A stretch of DNA of 64,000 bases from an uncultured Eubacteriales bacterium (GCA_900551325.1 URVM01000002.1:372001-436000); one strand, 5' to 3'. Shown: positions 1 through 9,752, counted from the first letter of the stretch. Notes: generated by a model from the letters alone, not told the origin. Translations and numbers: made by a program.

Positions 1-131
1 CTATTAAGTACAAAATGTTTCCTATCAATCCAAATATAATTATGTTCACACTTACCAGTATTAATAAGTTGTATCTATTCATAGAATCATACTATACTTA
101 TTTTGCGTAATATGTAATTATCAGCATCTTG

Positions 132-890
132 CTATACACTACACTGCCTTTTGCTATCGGTTCTTATAAACCTCATTGAGTTATATATTCCCTCATTAAG
201 TAAATTAATTTCCACATCATATTCTGTACGGTATTCATAATCATAAATGTCACTGTACTTTATAGTTATATGCTGTATACTTTTAGGGCTATTGAATTGC
301 AGACCTTCCATTCTGATGTATTCATCTACTCTTATGAAACCTATCTTAAGTTTCTTACTATCTACTTTAGGCTTAACTACTTTTAGATCTTCATCTAGAT
401 ATTCTATGACGATATCTTTTGCATGCCCCTTACCAATATTAGTTAGATATATTGGAATTACAGTATCCTTTTCTATATTAAATAATCTTTTATTATCTAT
501 TTTTACTCTATCATTGCTACTTACTTTTCCTAAGGCTATTATTGGTTGTTCATTTAACCTATCTCTTATCTCATTATCTTTCTTATTTTGCTTTTGTATT
601 TCTACCGTCTGTTTATTCGTTCTGTCAAGTATATTTATTGCTACTAATGCACTCAGCACGCTACCTGTAAAACTCCCAAAAAATCCAATCCAATCATTAG
701 ATTGAGTTTGTGGTAATATAGGCATTGGCATATTGATAAACATATACGTTACAATAGGTGATAATACTATAATCATAAGTATGACCCTCAAGTCATCACT
801 GATTCCATCCATACATTTAAATCCTACCCACCCTAGTATTGCAATAATACCTATTAATACTAAACTAATTCCTACAGCAATTAATTCCAT
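132..890 (-). CDS. Membrane-anchored protein of unknown function
   Basis: I do not recognise a named family. From the chosen start there are about three hydrophobic segments in the first 95 residues (MELIAVGISLVLIGIIA, then VILMIIVLSPIVTYMF, then FFGSFTGSVLSALVAI), then a charged stretch rich in Lys/Asn and a C-terminal domain predicted to be beta-rich and cytosolic. The NDWIGFFGSFTGS segment resembles membrane proteins often seen in phage-related or defence regions; that is a loose impression. The frame stays open upstream to 1019, but ATG at 890 has GAAGG nine bases before it, while the upstream GTG/ATG codons lack a well-spaced site. It is last in a run of same-strand genes behind an Mrr-like nuclease and a restriction cassette, so a defence role is possible but unproven. 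Confidence 0.6.
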   Translation of the reverse strand: MELIAVGISLVLIGIIAILGWVGFKCMDGISDDLRVILMIIVLSPIVTYMFINMPMPILPQTQSNDWIGFFGSFTGSVLSALVAINILDRTNKQTVEIQKQNKKDNEIRDRLNEQPIIALGKVSSNDRVKIDNKRLFNIEKDTVIPIYLTNIGKGHAKDIVIEYLDEDLKVVKPKVDSKKLKIGFIRVDEYIRMEGLQFNSPKSIQHITIKYSDIYDYEYRTEYDVEINLLNEGIYNSMRFIRTDSKRQCSV

Positions 891-1283
891 AACACTCATC
901 CTTCGTCTATTTATTATACTACTATTACTCATTTGATATTCACTTAACAGCATGCCCCTCTTCTGTACCAGGTCTATTCTTGTAGTGTTTACTTTACATA
1001 ACAAACCTAACACAACCACACTTTATAAACTTTTTAACTGTTCAACTTATGCAGTTATGTTAGGTTTCTATACTGTATCTCTATTCCATTTGATACATCT
1101 TTTTACCAAGTGTAACACCCTTTACTCATCCTGGCATGTTCCGGTACCCATTCACGTATATCGTACTTAAGGCTGCTTATCATTCCAAGAAATAAGGTTA
1201 AGCTTTTTTTACCATCCTTTTGAACCTTCTGCTAGAACTGCTATGTGTTTTACGATTTGGTATTTCGTATTTAATATCTGGCA

Positions 1284-2201
1284 CTATGTACTCTCATTCA
1301 TCCTTATTAAATACTGATTTATGCTTTGCAACTGGCTCTTATCTAAAAAAATAACATTTGAAAACATATATCGTTCTATTCTACTAGATATTATAATTTT
1401 TGCATTATCTGAAATTATTCCTGAACAAACAATTATTACTTTTGATACATATATATCATCTTTACCTAACTCTTTATATGGTACAGTAAATGCCGTTCTA
1501 ATTTGTTCAATAATCTCATTTATTTTTGCATTGGCAGTTCCCCTTAAGTCACCTGCTTTTACCTGTACCCCATAATATTCTTTTTCTTTAAATATGTTGT
1601 TTATCGATAATAAGTAATCTTTACCAAATTCAGCAGTACCGTGAGTATACTTTACGCTTTGAAATCCCATTTTTTTAAAATAACCTGTTAAATACATACT
1701 GCAAAACAATTTTTCATCAGTTTCATAAGCGGGATTCCAATACTCTCCTTTAAGATAACTCTCAGTGCTATTGACTATTGTATCAGCTATCCTTTCAGCT
1801 TCTAGGTATAAGGATCTAAATGAGTCTACTGCTCTTATATCTATTATCATAGCTAAGAAAAATGCCCGATATAGTTCATCATCGCCATCATCATAATTTG
1901 TTACTTCCACCACATCTATAGTTTCACACAACTTGTACATAGCTTTAAGAAAAGTATTTATATACCAGTCTTTATAATGACCATCATCAACTCCTAATTT
2001 AATGAATTCGCATAAGACGTTATCGCCAATTTTCGTGTATTGTACAGAACTAAAAAATTCTATATTAGTATTAAATTCATATGTTTCCATATCATCTAAC
2101 TCTTCGGTAGCTATTTCTCTAATAAGCTCATCCTGCATCCATATTAGATTTAGTTCCCCTTTGTACTTTTTACTGGACAATTCGTGTATTAACCCTTTCA
2201 T
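1284..2201 (-). CDS. Mrr-like PD-(D/E)XK restriction endonuclease (probable)
   Basis: The C-terminal half contains the layout of an Mrr-type nuclease: a helix with LTGYFKKMGF, then GTAEFGKDYLL with an acidic residue (about Asp195 from the chosen start), then YYGVQVKAGD with a Gln-x-Lys (about Gln213, Lys215). The D...QxK pair is the catalytic signature of Mrr-like PD-(D/E)XK enzymes, which cut DNA, often modified DNA. The N-terminal 170 residues match nothing I know and may recognise target or partner. ATG at 2201 is preceded by GGAGGG four bases upstream; the open frame reaches GTG 2243 but without a better site. It lies downstream of the three-gene restriction cassette in the same direction, which supports a defence function. 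Confidence 0.6.
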   Translation of the reverse strand: MKGLIHELSSKKYKGELNLIWMQDELIREIATEELDDMETYEFNTNIEFFSSVQYTKIGDNVLCEFIKLGVDDGHYKDWYINTFLKAMYKLCETIDVVEVTNYDDGDDELYRAFFLAMIIDIRAVDSFRSLYLEAERIADTIVNSTESYLKGEYWNPAYETDEKLFCSMYLTGYFKKMGFQSVKYTHGTAEFGKDYLLSINNIFKEKEYYGVQVKAGDLRGTANAKINEIIEQIRTAFTVPYKELGKDDIYVSKVIIVCSGIISDNAKIIISSRIERYMFSNVIFLDKSQLQSINQYLIRMNEST

Positions 2202-2386
2202 TTTTCCCTCCATTGTTTTATAAAAAGAGCCCAACACAACCACAACTTCTGCCTTTATTTTAGTTATCTACCTGGTCGTATTGGACTTTCTATATTTTAT
2301 CCTATTATGTATCTATTGAATGATCTCTCTAAAATAAGTTTACCTCTTTTAGTGTATTAAAATATTATTTATATTGCTATACAATG

Positions 2387-5300
2387 TTAATCGTCCCCAT
2401 AAAGCTCATCCAGTAAGTCTTTTAATTTTTCATCTTTAGCGTATGCAGCAGCGTCTGCTTGTTTAAAATTATGTTCTGTAATAATAACAGTTTCATCGAA
2501 TCCCAGGATAAAATTAGTTGCAATTTTATAAATTATCTCAGAAGGCGCAAGGCCATAAACTTGTTCTTTAAAAATATGTCTTAGTCGATCTTCCTTATTA
2601 GGATATAGCTTTTTCAACTCTTTACTTTGATATAAGCGTTTTACAATCTCAGCAATATATAAACCTGATTTCATATATAAATCAATAAATGTTTTATCTG
2701 CCCTATCAAAACAACCTGGATTCTCTACTTCTAACATATCAACCATTTTCTTCACTACCCATTTAGGGGTAAAGATTTGATTTGTTTTTTGGGGTGGAAT
2801 GTAATCAAAGATATCTTCTTTACTTGTTTCTTCAAAGTAATTTGACAATTCTTTCTTTAAGTATAAAAACTCTCTTACAGAATCGTCAAATACAACAGCA
2901 TCAAACAGTTTGCCTTCGAACTGTTTTTCTTCACCTGTTGATCCATCTTTATACCTTCCGCCATCCCTAAGAAGCCTAAATTGTTCCAATGTAATGCTTG
3001 TTACTTCTAAGAATACTTCATCAGGTATCACTTGATCAAAAGTTTCCAATGTAACATTCTCATCTCCGTATGCCATAAGGAATGCTGGAATTGTTCTTGA
3101 AAATCCACGAAGATGATCTTTTATAGAACTTTCAATACTATTTTTTTCTTTTTCTTTCTTTTGCGTTTCTACGGTGCGTACAATGTCTTCACCTGCTGAT
3201 TTTACAAAATCATCAATAGAATGTGACAAATCCGTCTTTAATATTTCAACAGCAACTTTTTTCTTTTGGCTAAATTCTTGGCTAATAGACTTTTTGTCCT
3301 CTTCACTTTTGCATGTACTTAGCTGTTCTTGATATTCCTTTTCTAATCGTTTTTGAGTGATAGAATATTCTCCATATGCCCTATTTATGATATGGTCAGA
3401 GTCTGTTTTTAATTTTCGCTCTAATCGCTTTCTATCTGACACCCCTATATCAGAACCATATTCTTCTTGAGCAGTAGTTATCAAAGTGTCTACAGCCTCT
3501 TTATGGAATATTTCTTTAAGGTATTGAAGCTCTTCTTCTGTTTTCTCTTGCACCCTATTTTCCTTAACTTCTCCAATGGCACCTTTTAATTTATCAGGAA
3601 TATCTCTAAAAATCTTATCTCCAAATACATCAGCAGATTTACCAATAACATATTCTTCTGGTAAAGACACCTCTCCTTTTTCATCCAATGATAAACTTTC
3701 TCCTGTCTGAGGATTTATATCTACAGATCCTTTGGGTTCTTGTACTGGTGTAAATTGTTTGATGATATCTATGACCTCCATTGGTGCATGAAATACATTT
3801 GAAATATTTTGAAATAAAAAGTCACTCATAAACCCTCTTCTAACTACTTCTTGACAACGTATCTTACGTGGGGTAGAAAGTACTTTTTCAGCATCAAGCT
3901 CTACCATCTCGCCATTTTCGTCTTCACCAACTACTGGGAAAAAGTTTAAGAGTGTACGAATATTATCTTTTCTCTTATCTGCATCTCCCCTACCATCGGA
4001 TGTTTTAGATGAAAGATCATTTGCAAACTCCTCAAAAATAGTTAATGTTCTGGCTGGATCAAAGTCAAATACATATGCATTTTCTTTTCGGTAGTATTGC
4101 CCATTCTTTGAAAATAGACAAGGGTTTTGAGCTCGAAAAGCAGCTTGCATATACAGAGCAGGACTCTTAATATTACTTAGCATAAGAACTGCTGTCCATT
4201 CCGGAATAGTAATCCCCGTAGTAAGTTGACCTACAGATAGTGTAATAGTCTTTTCATTTTCAGCAATGGCCTTTTTTACCTTATCAAATGATTTTTCATT
4301 TTCATCCTGTTCATTTAACTTCCCATCCCCCGCTGCAAGAACAACTTTATAATGTTTAAATACGCTATGTACTTCTAATTTCTTTGCAAGAGCTTTTGCA
4401 CTATCAACACGATTTAAAAGCCAAAATGTATGATTTAGTTTATCTCTTAACTCTGGTGTGGAAAATGGAAATTTCTCCTGTTTTGTTAACGAATCTAAAA
4501 ACTTATCTACAGAGCTTTCGTGAATAAATTTACCATTGCTATTAGTTTCAAAGAATACATTTAAATCGAAAGCATATTCCTCTATATCACCTTCAATTTC
4601 TAAACCTTTTTCTAATTCATCTTTTACGATTTCAGACATTTGATATGTAAATAAGTTGAGCTGCGGAAGATTTTTATATGGATTTTCACCTTCACCATTC
4701 CATATAACTTTTGCTTGCTGTTCATCTGCATATGTCCAGTTAAAAATAGCTTTCTCAGAAAACTTATCATTTGCTAATGCCTTAAATGGTGTTCCTGATA
4801 GGTGTAGCGTATGTTTTCGATTTATATGATCAAAAGCAACATCCGTCTTATAAGTATCTATCCCTTCATGGGCTTCATCAATAACAAGAATATCCCATGA
4901 AATTTTAGCTATTTCTTCTAGTTTGTCGTGTTCACCACCAAAATACATTGAACCCTTTAAATCTTGTAAGCTAATAAATTCAATACATTTGTACTCTTCA
5001 GTAGTTAAGATATTAATATATTCTTCCCTTGTAATACAGTATTTCTTTCCCTTAAGAGAATCTGTAGAACTAACAAATTTGTAGCCTGATGCCTCTCCCA
5101 AGAACTTCTCATAGTCTGAATACCATGAGTTTGCAATTGAAGGACGGTTTGTTACAATTAACACATTTTGTGCTTTTGTTTGTTTACAGAGGTCGTAAAC
5201 AGCTAATGTTTTTCCAAAACGAGGCTTTGCATTCCACAAAAATTCACCATTCTCATGGATGTTATAATAATCACAAGTTTGTCTTACAGCCTGTTTTTGT

Positions 5301-5695
5301 TCATCTCTCAGTTTATAAGGTGTTACTTCATCAATACACTTTAAAATCCCCCTATTAGCACGAAATTCAAAGAATTTAAGTTGTGAAGAAGATCCATCTA
5401 TGTGAAACCATTCTGTTCCTTTTTTATTTTCTACCCTTAACTTACGAAGGTATGCATGAAAGTCCGTATCCCGAAACACTTCTCCTGAACCATCTTCAAA
5501 AATAGCATTACCCTTCCACTCTTCTTTTATTTGTATATCAATTGTATGCGCCTGTTGCTTTTGTCTTAATTCAGTTGTCTGTTTTTCAGTATATCCTATT
5601 TTAACCCACCCGTTGTGCCTTGAGATTTCAGGAGTGGAGTATGCATAAATCATTGGAATAACCTTTTGGGTGGTTTTGATACTTATTTTTGCCAT
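2387..5695 (-). CDS. GIY-YIG / DEAH-box helicase restriction subunit with partial methyltransferase tail
   Basis: This 1102-residue protein looks like the DNA-translocating, cutting subunit of a restriction system. Residues about 14-100 (MIYAYSTPEI, GWVKIGYT) resemble a T5orf172/GIY-YIG nuclease. A superfamily 2 helicase follows: Walker A-like NAKPRFGKT near 155-163, DEAH at 273-276, and QAAFRAQNP as a motif VI-like segment. The middle is charged and probably coiled. The last 135 residues resemble the start of an N6-adenine methyltransferase: IFTPKWVVKKMVDML (motif X region), DLYMKSGLYIAEIV (motif I position, without a clear FxGxG) and VYGLAPSEIIYKIATNFILG. The protein stops where an NPPY motif would be expected; that motif is in the gene just upstream, which it overlaps by one base. 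Restriction cassettes with this trio occur in many gut bacteria. Confidence 0.8.
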   Translation of the reverse strand: MAKISIKTTQKVIPMIYAYSTPEISRHNGWVKIGYTEKQTTELRQKQQAHTIDIQIKEEWKGNAIFEDGSGEVFRDTDFHAYLRKLRVENKKGTEWFHIDGSSSQLKFFEFRANRGILKCIDEVTPYKLRDEQKQAVRQTCDYYNIHENGEFLWNAKPRFGKTLAVYDLCKQTKAQNVLIVTNRPSIANSWYSDYEKFLGEASGYKFVSSTDSLKGKKYCITREEYINILTTEEYKCIEFISLQDLKGSMYFGGEHDKLEEIAKISWDILVIDEAHEGIDTYKTDVAFDHINRKHTLHLSGTPFKALANDKFSEKAIFNWTYADEQQAKVIWNGEGENPYKNLPQLNLFTYQMSEIVKDELEKGLEIEGDIEEYAFDLNVFFETNSNGKFIHESSVDKFLDSLTKQEKFPFSTPELRDKLNHTFWLLNRVDSAKALAKKLEVHSVFKHYKVVLAAGDGKLNEQDENEKSFDKVKKAIAENEKTITLSVGQLTTGITIPEWTAVLMLSNIKSPALYMQAAFRAQNPCLFSKNGQYYRKENAYVFDFDPARTLTIFEEFANDLSSKTSDGRGDADKRKDNIRTLLNFFPVVGEDENGEMVELDAEKVLSTPRKIRCQEVVRRGFMSDFLFQNISNVFHAPMEVIDIIKQFTPVQEPKGSVDINPQTGESLSLDEKGEVSLPEEYVIGKSADVFGDKIFRDIPDKLKGAIGEVKENRVQEKTEEELQYLKEIFHKEAVDTLITTAQEEYGSDIGVSDRKRLERKLKTDSDHIINRAYGEYSITQKRLEKEYQEQLSTCKSEEDKKSISQEFSQKKKVAVEILKTDLSHSIDDFVKSAGEDIVRTVETQKKEKEKNSIESSIKDHLRGFSRTIPAFLMAYGDENVTLETFDQVIPDEVFLEVTSITLEQFRLLRDGGRYKDGSTGEEKQFEGKLFDAVVFDDSVREFLYLKKELSNYFEETSKEDIFDYIPPQKTNQIFTPKWVVKKMVDMLEVENPGCFDRADKTFIDLYMKSGLYIAEIVKRLYQSKELKKLYPNKEDRLRHIFKEQVYGLAPSEIIYKIATNFILGFDETVIITEHNFKQADAAAYAKDEKLKDLLDELYGDD

Positions 5696-6726
5696 TAGTC
5701 CATCTCCTTTACATTAGTTTCTATAAAATCAATTTCTTTCTCTGAGAAATTATACTTTCTATAAAGTTGCTGATCAATACAGGAAATATCTGTTGTCCAA
5801 TTTATATCAGACCCACTAGAAAAATCTTGAACAGGTATTATTTTCCATACGGATTTCGGATTGTCTTGCGTTACTTTTTTTATACTTAATAAGGCCCTTG
5901 CAAACTTTGATTTTAAATATTTAAGCATAGATTCTGCCTCATATTCTGTTTCAAATGTTCCAATATTTATAAACGTATCTGTTGCAGCTTCATTAGGTTT
6001 TCCCACAAGTGGTGAACTCAGTGTTTCTCCAAACGCTCCACTGCCATTAGATTTTGGAAGCAATACATTGAAGGTATCTATATACTCATTATGTTGTACA
6101 TAAACTCTTTTAATATATCTATACACACGCTCATTATTTGTCCTTCCTAAAATCCTTATATATTTTTTACTATCAGTAGGGCATTTATCTAAAAATACTT
6201 CTGGTAATTTGTCGAAAATGTTAGAAACAATCATATTTCCAGTTCCCGTACCAAGTTTGTTAGGAGCATCTGGATAGTCTATAAAAAACCTATCTGTGAG
6301 GCGATAATATCCACGGGATGAGACCATACTATCAAGGCGTAATGTATCACACTCATATTGAGAAATCTTCTTTAGAATACCATTTAGTTCATCGAATGCT
6401 GTAAACACCTGAATTTTACCAAAATCTCTTTTCTCATCTCTTAGAGTAATTGCAACCCCTCCTTTAATATCTGTATTTGGAAAAATTCGAGATCCATCTG
6501 ATTCATATAATAATACTTTAAAATGCTCATCATTCAACATTTTTTGATTCCACTTTTTAGGTGTTTGTCCAGCTTCAAATAAAAATCTTGCTGGTGTAAT
6601 TAGCTCAACTGCATTAGCTATTTGGTAGGTTTGTTCCATGAACAAATGATATATTGGAGGTTTTCTACCATTGCTTTCATTTTCCTCTTGATAGGGAGGA
6701 TTTCCAATTGCAAAATCAAATTTCAT
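5695..6726 (-). CDS. Eco57I-type N6-adenine methyltransferase, C-terminal half (NPPY subunit)
   Basis: The protein opens with KFDFAIGNPPYQEEN, so the catalytic motif IV (Asn9-Pro-Pro-Tyr12) of N6-adenine DNA methyltransferases is almost at the N-terminus. The rest (VELITPARFLF, GGVAITL, a likely target-recognition region) matches the second half of Eco57I-type enzymes. There is no SAM-binding motif in this chain; it is supplied by the gene immediately upstream, whose stop lies two bases before this start. The two proteins should act as one methyltransferase that protects host DNA. The split is not an obvious frameshift, because the upstream gene ends cleanly and this ATG has an upstream AAAAAAGGAGAG site. 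Confidence 0.85.
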   Translation of the reverse strand: MKFDFAIGNPPYQEENESNGRKPPIYHLFMEQTYQIANAVELITPARFLFEAGQTPKKWNQKMLNDEHFKVLLYESDGSRIFPNTDIKGGVAITLRDEKRDFGKIQVFTAFDELNGILKKISQYECDTLRLDSMVSSRGYYRLTDRFFIDYPDAPNKLGTGTGNMIVSNIFDKLPEVFLDKCPTDSKKYIRILGRTNNERVYRYIKRVYVQHNEYIDTFNVLLPKSNGSGAFGETLSSPLVGKPNEAATDTFINIGTFETEYEAESMLKYLKSKFARALLSIKKVTQDNPKSVWKIIPVQDFSSGSDINWTTDISCIDQQLYRKYNFSEKEIDFIETNVKEMD

Positions 6727-6728
6727 AT

Positions 6729-7661
6729 CTAACTCTCCTTTTTTAATGATTCATATAAGATAGATTTTTCTGCTCTCCAATCATATATTTTACACTTTGG
6801 CGCTTTCTCTCTTGCTTCTTCATCTTTTGTCTCCATCAAATTAAATAATGAATATTGATAAGCTATATCTTCTGGCTCTCCTAATGGCACAGTTCCTGCT
6901 AGTCCATCCATCTGCCACAAATTCCATACAATAATATTAGCTATCTTTCTTAGTTCTTTTTTTTCAGCTTCCCTGCCCCATTTAGCATATAGATAATCTA
7001 CAAATGTCATTAGCAAGTTGATTCTAGCAATTAAAAGGTTGTCACCTTGGTATTCGTAACCATATACACTTTGAAAGGCCCTTACTGTCCACTTAAACCA
7101 GTCAACCTCATTGTCTGTATTTTCATTTACAATTCTGAGCTTACGATCTAAAATACCAATTCGATCTTTAATATCTATTATTTCTCCCGTAGAAGCATCA
7201 TATCTTGAAACGATGTATGGAGCTTCACCGCACGTAATTTCTAATCTTCTTGAATCCACATATTGTTGCCATGCTTTATCTTTAGGAAAAATAATCTTTT
7301 CTGCTATACTTTCCCAAGTATCTCCTTTTTGTGTATTGAAAATATCTTTCCTGCCAAACCACTCTTCATCGCAATGATTATTCATCGTATTACAAATCCA
7401 AGATGGTGTAAAAACTTCGGCATGACTTTTAGTTCTTTCCTGCTGTAACTCCAATGCTTTCATAATTCTTGGCTGCAACATTATTGGATTTAGTCCTATT
7501 AATGCTATAGTTGTCATTTGCTTGTCATCAGCATATTCTTCACCAAACTCTTTATAGGTATTTGTTGCCCATATGATGTTCTTTTTTGTAGTTTTATCCT
7601 TTATAAGGATATCTATAGTTGCCTGTATAGGAAAAGACTTTAGTTGGATTAATTCTTTCAA
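6729..7661 (-). CDS. N6-adenine methyltransferase, N-terminal half (restriction subunit M)
   Basis: First gene of the restriction cassette. AEVFTPSWICNTMNN is the motif X region and RRLEITCGEAPYIVSRYD fits the motif I segment of type I/IIG methyltransferases; VYGYEYQGDNLLIARINLLMTF follows as the SAM-site helix. The end (IYDWRAEKSILYESLKKES) is the segment that precedes the NPPY motif in single-chain relatives, which begins in the next gene two bases later. Together they rebuild a normal X-I-IV order. The start is a TTG at 7661: GGAGAGG lies nine bases upstream, and the nearby ATG at 7668 is in another frame. Such a weak start may keep expression low. Confidence 0.8.
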   Translation of the reverse strand: MKELIQLKSFPIQATIDILIKDKTTKKNIIWATNTYKEFGEEYADDKQMTTIALIGLNPIMLQPRIMKALELQQERTKSHAEVFTPSWICNTMNNHCDEEWFGRKDIFNTQKGDTWESIAEKIIFPKDKAWQQYVDSRRLEITCGEAPYIVSRYDASTGEIIDIKDRIGILDRKLRIVNENTDNEVDWFKWTVRAFQSVYGYEYQGDNLLIARINLLMTFVDYLYAKWGREAEKKELRKIANIIVWNLWQMDGLAGTVPLGEPEDIAYQYSLFNLMETKDEEAREKAPKCKIYDWRAEKSILYESLKKES

Positions 7662-8110
7662 ATTTCATTTCCTCTCCAAATTATTTATGTTATGCATATA
7701 TCTATTATACTATAAAATAATAATAATTTTAGGTTTATGTTATGACTTTATAATTATAGGAATATTTTACACTAATTTGTTGTACTTTTCCATGTGTTTA
7801 TTGCTATTCTCTTTTCCCTCTATCTTTCAAAGCTTCTAATAACTTTTCTATGCTTAGTGATAATTTTAAAACTGCTATGGATACATCTAGCCCATAATAC
7901 ACTAATAAAATGTAAGACTGGAGCCTACACAACATATCTTCAAATATTAGGCATGTTAAATAGGCTATTTTTCTTGCTCAAATATTTTATGCAATATCCA
8001 TTTCATCTACTCTACCCACTAAATATCCAACCTGTCTCTACAACCTACCCCAAAGTTTTCCTGTCTACTCAACCCTTTGGCATTTCTAGCTTTGATATGT
8101 TTCCACACAT
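7662..8110. other. AT-rich gap between the restriction cassette and rlmD
   Basis: About 450 bases hold no convincing gene. On the minus strand a TATAAT-like -10 (plus-strand attata near 7725) sits upstream of the restriction operon, without a good -35. It is flanked by two copies of TTTATGTTATG (7684-7694 and 7734-7744), 50 bases apart. Short open frames in the rest have no ribosome binding site and look non-coding. This gap is probably one edge of the accessory block. Confidence 0.4.
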
Positions 8111-8137
8111 AAAAAAATAGAGGTCTCCATCACTCTA
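8111..8137 (-). terminator. Possible terminator of the yhaM-rlmD operon
   Basis: Read on the minus strand, TAGAG and CTCTA enclose a ten-base loop and are followed by seven T residues. The stem is short, so this is tentative. A second hairpin with AGGCCT arms lies at 8175-8191, over the rlmD stop codon, but it has no T tract. Confidence 0.4.
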
Positions 8138-8189
8138 AGCAATCTGCCTAAAGCTTGGAAACCCCTTATTTTCAAGGCCTTTCAGAGGC

Positions 8190-9551
8190 CTACTTTTCTA
8201 CCTTTGTAAGCAATACTACCGTCTCAACGTGTGTTGTATGTGGGAACATATCTACTGGTTGTACTGCTTCTACCTTGTATCCTTGTCCACTTAAGTATCC
8301 TAAGTCTCTTGCTAGCGTAGCTGGATCACATGATACGTAGACGATTTTGTTTGGTGACATGGCTACTAGTGTTTCTAGTAGGGCTTGGTCGCAGCCTTTT
8401 CTTGGTGGGTCTACTACGATGGTGTCTGCTGTAATGCCTTGTTTGTATTGTTCTGGGATAATTTCTTCTGCTTTACCTACGAAGAATTCTGCGTTTGTGA
8501 TGCCGTTTAGTTTAGCATTTTCGCGAGCATTTTCGATGGCTGGGGCTACAATTTCTACACCGTAGACTTTCTTTGCTTTTTGAGCAAGGAAGAGGGAAAT
8601 CGTTCCTATACCGCAGTAGGCATCCCATACGGTTTCATCTCCATTGAGTCCTGCATACTCAAGGGCCTTGTCGTAAAGGACTTTTGTTTGAGTTGGGTTT
8701 ACTTGGAAGAAGGATAGGGCTGAAATCTTGAACTTTAAGTCACCTATTGTATCTACAATGTAATCTCTTCCTTGTAGTACTTTAATCTCATGACCAAGTA
8801 TTACATTTGTCTTTGCTTTATTAATATTTAAAAGTACACTTTTAATACCTTCAACTTGACTAAGTGCTTCTAGTAGTACTTCACTATGTGGTAGTTCATT
8901 GCCATTAATAACTAAACATACCATAACTTCTCCTGTGTAGAAGCCTGTTTTAATCATTAGGTGTCGTACTAAACCTTTATGTGATTCTTCATCATATATA
9001 GATATATTCTTTGTCTCTAAGTACCCTCTTACAATACGAATAATCTCTTCGCAGCGTGGGTCTTGTATGCCACAAGTATCCCAGTCTACAACTTGGTGTG
9101 TACGGCTTTTGTAAAAACCGATTTGTACTTTCCCATTTTCTTTACGAATTGGATATTGTGCCTTGTTGCGGTAGTGGGTTGGTGCATCCATACCGAGTGT
9201 TGGAAGTACTTCTATATCTTTAAGCCCTCCTATACGTGTAAGGGCGTTGTATACTTTATTTTGTTTCCATTCTAGTTGGGCAGGGTAACTCATATGTTGA
9301 AGTTGGCAACCTCCGCACTGTCTTGCTACTTCACACATATGCTCACTTCTATTAGGTGATGGGGTAATAATCTTTTCGATTTTTCCATAGGCTAAGTTTT
9401 TCTTTACTTTTAGTATTTTGACTTCTAGTACATCACCTGTAATGGCATCTGGTACAAAGACTACAAAATCATTGATTTTGCCTATGCCCTCTCCATTTGT
9501 ACCAATATCTGTAATCGTCATTTCATAAAACTTGTTTTTCTCAACTGACAT
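8190..9551 (-). CDS. rlmD: 23S rRNA (uracil-C5)-methyltransferase, RlmD/RlmCD type
   Basis: A 453-residue TrmA/RumA-family enzyme that puts a methyl on C5 of a uridine in 23S rRNA using SAM. It has an N-terminal TRAM domain (about 1-60), an iron-sulfur cysteine set (Cys73, Cys79, Cys82 in MCEVARQCGGCQLQ, and a fourth Cys in DTCGIQ), the SAM motif DAYCGIGTISLFLAQ, VVDPPRKGC, and the catalytic-cysteine motif VSCDPATLARDL. The length is normal for the family. In Firmicutes the homologue may modify both U747 and U1939; the sequence alone cannot tell. It is last in an operon with yhaM and the split nuclease genes. Confidence 0.93.
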   Translation of the reverse strand: MSVEKNKFYEMTITDIGTNGEGIGKINDFVVFVPDAITGDVLEVKILKVKKNLAYGKIEKIITPSPNRSEHMCEVARQCGGCQLQHMSYPAQLEWKQNKVYNALTRIGGLKDIEVLPTLGMDAPTHYRNKAQYPIRKENGKVQIGFYKSRTHQVVDWDTCGIQDPRCEEIIRIVRGYLETKNISIYDEESHKGLVRHLMIKTGFYTGEVMVCLVINGNELPHSEVLLEALSQVEGIKSVLLNINKAKTNVILGHEIKVLQGRDYIVDTIGDLKFKISALSFFQVNPTQTKVLYDKALEYAGLNGDETVWDAYCGIGTISLFLAQKAKKVYGVEIVAPAIENARENAKLNGITNAEFFVGKAEEIIPEQYKQGITADTIVVDPPRKGCDQALLETLVAMSPNKIVYVSCDPATLARDLGYLSGQGYKVEAVQPVDMFPHTTHVETVVLLTKVEK

Positions 9552-9569
9552 GTTTATTCTCCTGTGTCT

Positions 9570-9752
9570 TTAATGAAAAGTAGGTGTTTCTTCGTCTCCT
9601 GCTAAAAGCATGCTGCGAATGGCTTCTGCTAGAGCTTTCTCTTCTAAATCTTGCATTTTATTTGTAATGGTGCGTTGTATATAGTGATCTAATAAAATAG
9701 AGTTTTCTTGTTTATCTTGTTTTTGCTTATTAGTCTTATCTTTTTCTTTCAT
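9570..9752 (-). CDS. Small hypothetical protein (60 aa)
   Basis: The first 18 residues are nearly all Lys, Asp, Glu, Gln and Asn; a predicted helix follows (SILLDHYIQRTITNKMQDLEEKALAEAIRSMLL). No known domain. It begins two bases after the stop of the Cas4-like gene and has GAGGA seven bases before its ATG, so it is very likely translated as part of the operon. It could be a small helical partner of the neighbouring membrane nuclease, but nothing shows this directly. Confidence 0.6.
   Translation of the reverse strand: MKEKDKTNKQKQDKQENSILLDHYIQRTITNKMQDLEEKALAEAIRSMLLAGDEETPTFH

Noticed and set aside
1085..1283. Minus-strand open stretches (MISSLKYDIREWVPEHARMS and VPDIKYEIPNRK...) that could be gene remnants
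   Set aside because: Each is under 30 codons, lacks a good ribosome binding site, and I cannot match either to a family; kept only as a possible decay relic.
1020..1283. Mobile element remnant between the first two genes
   Set aside because: No terminal inverted repeats, transposase motif or target duplication could be seen.
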